A stretch of 64,000 bases of DNA. Source: JABFXX01 sp036489755. Lineage in GTDB: Bacteria; Myxococcota_A; Polyangia; Haliangiales; Haliangiaceae. The stretch spans positions 355,491 through 419,490 of the forward strand of contig DASXFD010000070.1 in the NCBI GenBank assembly GCA_036489755.1, given 5' to 3'. Position 1 is the stretch's first letter; each line of letters starts with the position of its first letter. The notes beneath the pieces were generated by a model. It made no database searches and was not told the origin of the DNA. It saw only the letters and a program-made list of their open reading frames with translations. This document shows, one piece after another, positions 58,103-64,000 of the stretch. The position numbers were made by a program, and so were the translations under genes.

Positions 58103-60099
58103 TTCGTCACGACCACCGACCACTGCGTGTCGCGGGCCGTCAACGCGCCACTGCCGCCACGATCGGTGCGCTCGAGCCGGATCAGCTCGCCTTTGTGGAG
58201 CGGCACCGTCGCCGCGCCGGGCGTGCGTGCCGGCCCGTCTTCGAGCTTCCACTCGAGCGGGATCGCGGGCGCGCCGAGATCCGGCCGCACGATCACGGTG
58301 TACGTGCCGTCGTCGCCCGTCCAGCGCAGCACGTCGACGTCGCCGCGCGTGTCGAGGTAGCCGCGCAGCTCGCGGGTCGGCTCGAGCGGCGTCGCGTCGG
58401 CATCGGTGTTGTTCGGCTCGATCTCGCCGTTCGCATCGTCCTCGGTGACGGTCAGCGTGTACGGATCGCTGACGTTCTCGACGGGCGGCTTGCCGCCGGT
58501 CACCTCGTCGATCGTGACGACCAGCGGGCCGTCGATCGCGCGCCGGTGCAGCACTTCGCCGCCGCCGACCTGCGCGTCGTCGGAGGTCGCCGCGTGGAGA
58601 CCGTCGCCGTCGTTGACGGTGAGTGCGACATCGAGGTTCGGGACGCCGGTGACCTTCACGCTGACCACGCGCCGCTTGCCCGCCGGCCACGGCACGACGA
58701 ACACGTCGCGATCGCCGGACATCGGCGTCCGCCGCTTGCCGACGTAGCCGGTCACGGGCTGACCGACCGCGATCTTGTTCGCGTGCTCGGCGTCGTCGTT
58801 CGGCTCGTGCTCTTCGGTGAGCGGCGGCGACGGCCGCGTCAGGTACCACGCCCCGCCGGCTCCCGCGCCGAGCACGAGCATCGTCGCGAAGCCGAGCGTC
58901 ACGAAGCGCGCGCGCTTGAGCCCGCGCTCGTACGCGTCGATGTCGGAGCGGCGCAGCCGGACGTCGCTGGTCTCGACTTCATCGAGCGGCAGCCCGAGCG
59001 GTCGCCGCTGGATCCGCGACGACGATCGCGCGCCGGGCCCCGTCGTGTACTCGACCGTCTCGGCGTAGACCTCGTCGATCGCCTGCGCGAGCTCGTTCGC
59101 GGTGCGCCAGCGTTTCGCCGGATCCTTTGCGAGCGCCTGCTTGCAGATCGCGTCGACGCGCGGATCGATGCCTTGCTTCTTCGCGCGCATCGACGGCGCA
59201 TCGGGCTCGGCGGTCAAGTGCTTGGTGAGCACGCCGACCGCGGTCGAGCCCGTGAACACGTGCTCGCCGGTTAACACTTCGAACATCAGCGCGCCCGCCG
59301 AGTAGATGTCGCTGCGCGCATCGACTTCTTCGCCGCGGATCTGCTCGGGCGACATGAAGAACGGCGTGCCGACGATCTGCTGGCGATCGGTCGCGGTCGT
59401 CGGCGCCTGCGCTTGCTCGAGCTTCGCGAGCCCGAAGTCGAGCACCTTGGCGTAGTCGCGGCCGTGCGTGCGCGTGATCAGCACGTTCTCCGGCTTGAGA
59501 TCGCGATGCACGATGCCGAGCTCGTGCGCTTCCTGGAGCGCGCCGCAGATCTGCGCGAGCAGCGGCGCCGCGCGCGACCACGGCAGCGGCCCGTCGCGCG
59601 AGATGATCGTCGACAGATCGAGCCCGCGAACGAACTCCATGATCAGATAGAGCGCGCCGTTCGCGGTGCCGAAATCGAAGACCTGCACGGTGTGCGGGTG
59701 GTGCAGCTTCGACACCGCCGCCGCCTCGCGCTCGAACCGCGCGATCACGTCCGGATCTGCGGCGAGGTCGCGGTGCAAGACCTTCATCGCGGCGACCTTG
59801 CCCATGCGCAGGTGCTCGACGCGATACACGACGCCCATGCCGCCGCGTCCGATCACTTCGAGCACGCGATAGCGACCGTCGACGATCTTGCCCAGCCACG
59901 CCGCGTTCGAGTCGTTGAGCCGGCGATCCGTGCTTGGCTGCGGCCTCGGCACGTCGTCGTCCGACTCGGCGCCTCGCGCTGCTTCGAGTGCGCTCGCGCG
60001 CTGCATGTCGGCTCCACACTCGCGACAGAAGTGAGAGAGCTCGATGAACGCGGTCCGACACCGCGGGCACACGAACTTCTGCGCGGGAGTAGTGCTCAC
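58099..60099 (-). CDS. Ser/Thr protein kinase with zinc ribbon and two external PPC-like domains
   Basis: 666 residues, GTG start 9 nt after TACGAT. N-terminal zinc ribbon (CPRC 11-14, CREC 25-28), then a full Hanks kinase: GRGGMG 84-89, Lys106, HRDLKPEN 198-205, DFG 221-223, GTPFFMSPEQ. A membrane helix at about 398-420 is followed by two PPC-type beta sandwiches, each opening with EPN: EPNDDAEHANKI near 432 and EPNNTDADATPL. PPC domains are known from secreted proteases. The kinase may sense extracellular material. It is coupled to two membrane protein genes downstream. Confidence 0.92.
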   Translation of the reverse strand: MSTTPAQKFVCPRCRTAFIELSHFCRECGADMQRASALEAARGAESDDDVPRPQPSTDRRLNDSNAAWLGKIVDGRYRVLEVIGRGGMGVVYRVEHLRMGKVAAMKVLHRDLAADPDVIARFEREAAAVSKLHHPHTVQVFDFGTANGALYLIMEFVRGLDLSTIISRDGPLPWSRAAPLLAQICGALQEAHELGIVHRDLKPENVLITRTHGRDYAKVLDFGLAKLEQAQAPTTATDRQQIVGTPFFMSPEQIRGEEVDARSDIYSAGALMFEVLTGEHVFTGSTAVGVLTKHLTAEPDAPSMRAKKQGIDPRVDAICKQALAKDPAKRWRTANELAQAIDEVYAETVEYTTGPGARSSSRIQRRPLGLPLDEVETSDVRLRRSDIDAYERGLKRARFVTLGFATMLVLGAGAGGAWYLTRPSPPLTEEHEPNDDAEHANKIAVGQPVTGYVGKRRTPMSGDRDVFVVPWPAGKRRVVSVKVTGVPNLDVALTVNDGDGLHAATSDDAQVGGGEVLHRRAIDGPLVVTIDEVTGGKPPVENVSDPYTLTVTEDDANGEIEPNNTDADATPLEPTRELRGYLDTRGDVDVLRWTGDDGTYTVIVRPDLGAPAIPLEWKLEDGPARTPGAATVPLHKGELIRLERTDRGGSGALTARDTQWSVVVTK

Positions 60100-60123
60100 C
60101 GTGGAGTCATCGTACCGCGCCGC

Positions 60124-61032
60124 TCAGCGGTCGACGAGCGGGGTCCACGTCCAGGCGGAGCCGCGGATCGCGAGCACGCCGGCGGCTGGAGCATGCATTT
60201 CGGGCAACCTCGGCGACGCATCCGAAGTCCCCGGTGACAACGTCACGCGCCCGCCGTCTCGGCCGCCGCTCCGCCCGGGCGATGGCTCCGGCCATGCCGG
60301 GCCGTGGATGACCACGTCGACGGCCGCCTCGGGCACGAGCGCGAGCTCGCCGCTGACTTCGCCGGCGTGCTCCTCGCGCGGCGCACCGGCGACCAGCGCG
60401 ACGCGAACGCCCGATCCGGCCGCGAGGTCGTCGTAGATCCGCGTGACGTCGGCCGGCGTCCACGCGCAACCGTCCTCCGCGTCGATCGGCGCCGATGCGC
60501 CGGGCACGGTCTCGAGTGTCGCACCCGATGCGTCGAGTCGGCGCGTCAGGCGGCCGTCCACCACGGTCGCGCCGCGAGCTCGCAGCGCCGCGATCGCCGC
60601 GACCTCGGCGGTCATCGACTCGAGATCGCCGGGCACGGCGATCAGCGGGGTGGATTTTGCTGCGAGCGCGCCGAGCGTCGCCTCGAGATCGTGCTCGTTC
60701 GATCCCATCCCGCCGAGCGCGACGATCGCGTCGGCGTGCGCGGCAAGGATCTTGTCGCGCAACCGGCCGAGCGCCGCGAGCGTCTTCGGCGCTGCGCCGC
60801 CGGCATCGGCGACCACGCCGATCACGAGCCCGTCGCGGCCGCGTGCATGCCACGGCGGGACGTCCGGCGACGGCAGATCGGCCGCCGCGCATCGCCACGG
60901 CGCGCGCACGTGATCGGCAGCGGCAAACGCCGCCTCGAGCGCGGGTCCGATGCGCTCGGCGGCCGCAGGTGGCTTCGCGCCGCCGCACGCCGCAACGAGC
61001 ACGGGGACAAGCACGAGGACGGCCGCTTTCAT
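60124..61032 (-). CDS. lipoprotein with degenerate metallophosphoesterase-like fold
   Basis: 302 residues. Signal MKAAVLVLVPVLVAAC (lipobox VAAC). The body follows a calcineurin-like phosphoesterase layout (LVIGVVADAGGA, ADAIVALGGMGSNEHD, PLIAVPGDLES, VVDGRLTRRLDASGATLETVPG, VVIHGPAWPEP), but the metal ligands of D-x-H, G-D, G-N-H and G-H-x-H motifs are largely missing. Probably non-catalytic. ATG overlaps the LysM gene's stop (ATGA). It ends 25 nt before the next kinase gene on the same strand. Confidence 0.7.
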   Translation of the reverse strand: MKAAVLVLVPVLVAACGGAKPPAAAERIGPALEAAFAAADHVRAPWRCAAADLPSPDVPPWHARGRDGLVIGVVADAGGAAPKTLAALGRLRDKILAAHADAIVALGGMGSNEHDLEATLGALAAKSTPLIAVPGDLESMTAEVAAIAALRARGATVVDGRLTRRLDASGATLETVPGASAPIDAEDGCAWTPADVTRIYDDLAAGSGVRVALVAGAPREEHAGEVSGELALVPEAAVDVVIHGPAWPEPSPGRSGGRDGGRVTLSPGTSDASPRLPEMHAPAAGVLAIRGSAWTWTPLVDR

Positions 61033-61928
61033 TGCACCGCGCCGTGGGCCGCGCGCCACGCGTCGAGCACCTTCGGCGACTCGGTGTACGCCGACAGCGT
61101 CTCGCTCGGTGCACGCGCGCGCACTTCTTGGAACAGCGCGATCGCCGCGTCCTTGTCATCGGACGCGACGTCGGCCTTGGCGAGCAACACGCCGACCTCG
61201 ATCAACGTCTTCGTATCGAGGTAGTCGAGCCGGCTCGCGATCGGCCCGAGCACGCTCTGCACTTGCTTGAAATCGCCTTCACGCCAATCGGCACGCGCGA
61301 TCGGCAACTTCGCCTGCGCCTCGGCGAGCGCGCGCTTTTGCTGCTCGTGTCGCTGCGCGCCGTCGGCATCGAGCGTCGGCGCGTGCTCGGATCGCGTGCG
61401 CACGTGGAGCGACGGGATCAGGATCGACTCGCCTTTGTCGAGCGCATTGCGATCGAGCCCGTTGTACGCGCGCAGCGCTTCGGCTTGTTTCGGGTCGCCG
61501 TAGAACGCCGTCGCGACCACGACCAGCGGCTCGGAGCCCTGCGCGACGTACGTGACCGCAAACGGCACGACGAGCACGGTGCCCGTCGGCAATGCGTCGG
61601 TCGGCTGCATGTGGTTCGCATCGGCGAGGAACGGCGCGCGCTTGTCGTCGCCGAGATATTGCGCCGCGAGCGACCCGAACGTGTCGCCCTTCGACGTCGC
61701 GATCTCGCGCGTCACCGGAACCTTCAGCCGCTCGCCCGGATAGATCTTGTACGGCGGCTTGAGCTTGTTCTCCTCGGCGATGAACACCGCGGTCTTCGCG
61801 TGATCGCCGTAGAGCTCCGCCGCGACGAGCTCGACCGTGTCGCCTTGCTTCACGCGATACGAAACATCGTCCGCCTCTTGCGCGTGCGCGGTCGCGGCGA
61901 GCGCGATGACGATCGCGATGCTCTTCAC
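61029..61928 (-). CDS. secreted protein with LysM-like repeats
   Basis: 299 residues, GTG start overlapping the kinase stop (GTGA). Signal VKSIAIVIALAATAHA, then three LysM-like units: SYRVKQGDTVELVAAELYGD ... YPGERLKVP, SKGDTFGSLAAQYLGDDK ... TGTVLVVP, and a weaker AQGSEPLVVVATAFYGD ... KGESILIP. A helical tail follows. LysM binds peptidoglycan or chitin-like glycans. Coupling to a PEGA kinase suggests a common role in sensing or organising the wall. Confidence 0.85.
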   Translation of the reverse strand: MKSIAIVIALAATAHAQEADDVSYRVKQGDTVELVAAELYGDHAKTAVFIAEENKLKPPYKIYPGERLKVPVTREIATSKGDTFGSLAAQYLGDDKRAPFLADANHMQPTDALPTGTVLVVPFAVTYVAQGSEPLVVVATAFYGDPKQAEALRAYNGLDRNALDKGESILIPSLHVRTRSEHAPTLDADGAQRHEQQKRALAEAQAKLPIARADWREGDFKQVQSVLGPIASRLDYLDTKTLIEVGVLLAKADVASDDKDAAIALFQEVRARAPSETLSAYTESPKVLDAWRAAHGAVQ

Positions 61929-63250
61929 GGCTTCACCTTGCCCGGCTTCAGCGTGCCAATCTTCTCGAAATCGACCGACAGCTCGCTCGTGTCGCTGGTG
62001 ACGTCGATCGTGCGCGTCACCGGCTGATACCAATCATGCTCGAAGCGGATCTGATGCTTGCCGAGCGTGAGCTCGAGCGCTTTCGCGAGCGGCGTGACGC
62101 CGGCGAGCGTGTTGTCGACGTAGATCCGCGCCCACGGCCACGCGTCGACGAGCACGTGCCCCCGCGCGTCGAGCGTCGCGCTCGCCGGCGTCTTCGGCGT
62201 GGCACCGAGCGGCGCGACGTGAATCAGGCCGAGGAAGAGCAGCAGTACGCCGAGCATCACGCCGTGCGCGACGATGCCGCCGCGCACCATGTTGCGCGCT
62301 TGCAGATTCGGCTGCTGCAGCGCGCCGCCGCCGGCGCCGAGCGCCGCCGGGTTCAAGTACTCCTCGGCCTCGAGCTCGGTGATCACGCCCTGGCCCTTGA
62401 GGAACAGCACCAGCCGCGCGTGGTGGTTCATCTCGACGTGCTTCGCGAGGAAGCGCTCGAGCGCCATCACCATGTGCTGCGCTGATCGCCAGCGCTCGCG
62501 CGGCTGCTTCTCGAGGCAGCGATCGATGATGTTGCCGAGCTCGCGCGGCACTTCGGGATTCACGGCGCGTGCACTCTCGTGTGGCTCGAGCCGGATCTTG
62601 TGCATCGCGGACTTCTTCTCGTCCTCGACGAACGGCTTCTTGCCCGTGACCATTTGATAGAGCACGACGCCGAGCGAGAAGATGTCGCTGCGCGCGTCGA
62701 GCTTGTCGCCGAGGACCTGCTCGGGCGACATGTATGCAGGCGTGCCGATGCCGGTGCCCGCTTCGGTCAGATCGCCGAAGCTCGTGTCGCGCGCGATGCC
62801 GAAGTCCATCACTTTCACGCCGCCGGTGCGCGCGATCATGATGTTCGCGGGCTTGATGTCGCGATGGACGATGCCGCGGTAGTGCACGTAGTCCATCGCG
62901 CGCGCGACCTGCATCGCGAGAATCGCGGCGACGTCGTACGGAAGTCGGCCGCACTTCTCGAGGAGATCGTAGAGGTCGATCCCCTGGACGTACTCCATCA
63001 CGATGAACATCGCGCCCCGCTCCTCGTGGAAGTCGTAGACGTGGATGATGTTTTCGTGCTGCAGATTCGCGAGAGATTTGGCCTCGCGCTCGAACCGCGT
63101 AACGACGTTTTCCTCAGCAGCGGCGCTGGTTTTCAACGCTTTGATGGCAACCGTGCGACCGAGCGGCTCCTGAACGGCGCGGTAAACCACCGCCATTCCA
63201 CCGGAAGCGATCTCCTCTACGATGCGGCAGTTGCCGATCCGTTCGAGCAT
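61925..63250 (-). CDS. Ser/Thr protein kinase with external PEGA domain
   Basis: 441 residues. Hanks kinase: loop ASGGMA (15-20), Lys37, HRDIKPAN 129-136, DFG 149-151, GTPAYMSPEQ. Membrane helix at about 325-345 and a C-terminal PEGA domain (LVDAWPWARIYVDNTLAG, then KHQIRFEHDWYQPVTRTIDV). ATG 63250; TACTGT lies 12 nt upstream. Coupled by overlaps to the LysM gene and, through it, to the phosphoesterase-like lipoprotein. The start faces the rRNA promoter region. Confidence 0.93.
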   Translation of the reverse strand: MLERIGNCRIVEEIASGGMAVVYRAVQEPLGRTVAIKALKTSAAAEENVVTRFEREAKSLANLQHENIIHVYDFHEERGAMFIVMEYVQGIDLYDLLEKCGRLPYDVAAILAMQVARAMDYVHYRGIVHRDIKPANIMIARTGGVKVMDFGIARDTSFGDLTEAGTGIGTPAYMSPEQVLGDKLDARSDIFSLGVVLYQMVTGKKPFVEDEKKSAMHKIRLEPHESARAVNPEVPRELGNIIDRCLEKQPRERWRSAQHMVMALERFLAKHVEMNHHARLVLFLKGQGVITELEAEEYLNPAALGAGGGALQQPNLQARNMVRGGIVAHGVMLGVLLLFLGLIHVAPLGATPKTPASATLDARGHVLVDAWPWARIYVDNTLAGVTPLAKALELTLGKHQIRFEHDWYQPVTRTIDVTSDTSELSVDFEKIGTLKPGKVKP

Positions 63251-63350
63251 TGACGCGCCGCTACAGTACCGAAAATGGTTGGCGAATTCCTAGCGAGAAC
63301 AGCAACTTAAGTGACAGCTCGTGGACTCGCATAAAATTCTTCGATCACAG

Positions 63351-63379
63351 TTGACGACCTGCAACGTGCCGCGTATAAG
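63351..63379 (+). promoter_or_regulatory. rRNA operon promoter
   Basis: TTGACG (63351-63356), 17-nt spacer, TATAAG (63374-63379), with an A/T-rich stretch upstream (near 63330-63340) that could be an UP element. Expected start near 63386, giving a 16S leader of about 190 nt. A second weaker set (GTGACA, then TAAAAT at 63332-63337, 15-nt spacer) lies upstream. Confidence 0.7.
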
Positions 63380-63385
63380 CAGCAT

Positions 63386-63573
63386 CCCTCGAGGCTACTG
63401 AGCTTCGAGGCCGCCGACGAGGAAACTCCCGGCGGGATCGGTCTCTGAAAACTGGATAGCAAGCCATCTGAAGATGATGGGTTTCGTTACGTAAGTAAGA
63501 AACCATTCCACGTCAGATGCTGCCATCCCCCCGGATGTGCAGCTATCAACTGACGTAGAGCGGGTTCAAATTT
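63386..63573 (+). other. rRNA leader region (no gene)
   Basis: Together with 63251-63385 this forms a 323-nt stretch without protein-coding sequence. It includes a hairpin-prone segment (GGTTTC...GAAACC near 63480-63510). I see no tRNA and no obvious boxA. It should be cut off during 16S processing. Confidence 0.5.

Positions 63574-64000
<427 letters not shown>

Overview
The window is about two-thirds G+C. Coding is dense, and GTG starts and 4-nt GTGA/ATGA gene overlaps are common. At least sixteen ORFs begin with a lipoprotein signal peptide. Two secreted trypsin-like proteases end in a MYXO-CTERM-like tail (Cys, hydrophobic helix, Arg cluster). There are three Ser/Thr kinases with external sensor domains, and TIGR02996/WGR/leucine-rich proteins. 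Together these point to a myxobacterium (Myxococcota, perhaps Kofleriaceae/Haliangium-like; this is inference). The 5' part of a 16S rRNA gene runs off the right edge and would settle the placement.

Layout. 1-4.3 kb: tail of a c-type cytochrome, fumarase A, a LamG lipoprotein and a YegD-like Hsp70. 4.4-8.5 kb: minus-strand hydrolase, small ORFs, a TIGR02996 protein coupled to sixA, and a flavodoxin-fold oxidoreductase. 8.7-20.2 kb: an OmpA lipoprotein, then a scattered plus-strand set of three unrecognised proteins, a MoxR AAA+ ATPase, a vWA protein, a TPR/HEAT scaffold and a small membrane protein. Two minus-strand lipoprotein genes interrupt this set. It is the best candidate for a poorly described system. 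20.2-32.6 kb: lipoproteins, a WGR/LRR protein, a 225-bp MITE-like element, rlmN, a cyclophilin, ndk, and two duplicated zinc-ribbon membrane proteins. 32.7-38.4 kb: a GST, sucCD, and a TPR-PEGA/MFS/lipoprotein operon. 38.5-46.7 kb: a PEGA kinase, then ethanolamine genes eutC-eutL separated from eutB by an opposite-strand lipoprotein gene and a start-less four-helix-bundle gene next to a long palindrome. 46.7-57.2 kb: a PadR/membrane-protein pair, an intact and a frameshifted serine protease, icd, a LamG lipoprotein, mdh, and two DUF3857/transglutaminase-like proteins of which the second has lost its catalytic residues. 57.2-63.2 kb: two minus-strand kinase operons. 63.3-64 kb: rRNA promoter, leader and 16S rRNA.

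Functionally, TCA-cycle enzymes (fumA, sucCD, icd, mdh) and ndk are spread through the window beside many single-copy surface lipoproteins. A recurring regulatory theme is a TANNNT -10-like hexamer 6-10 nt upstream of the start codon at about twenty genes. This would give leaderless mRNAs. A smaller set of genes has a strong GGAGG ribosome site instead. Convergent neighbours are packed tail to tail with almost no space for terminators.
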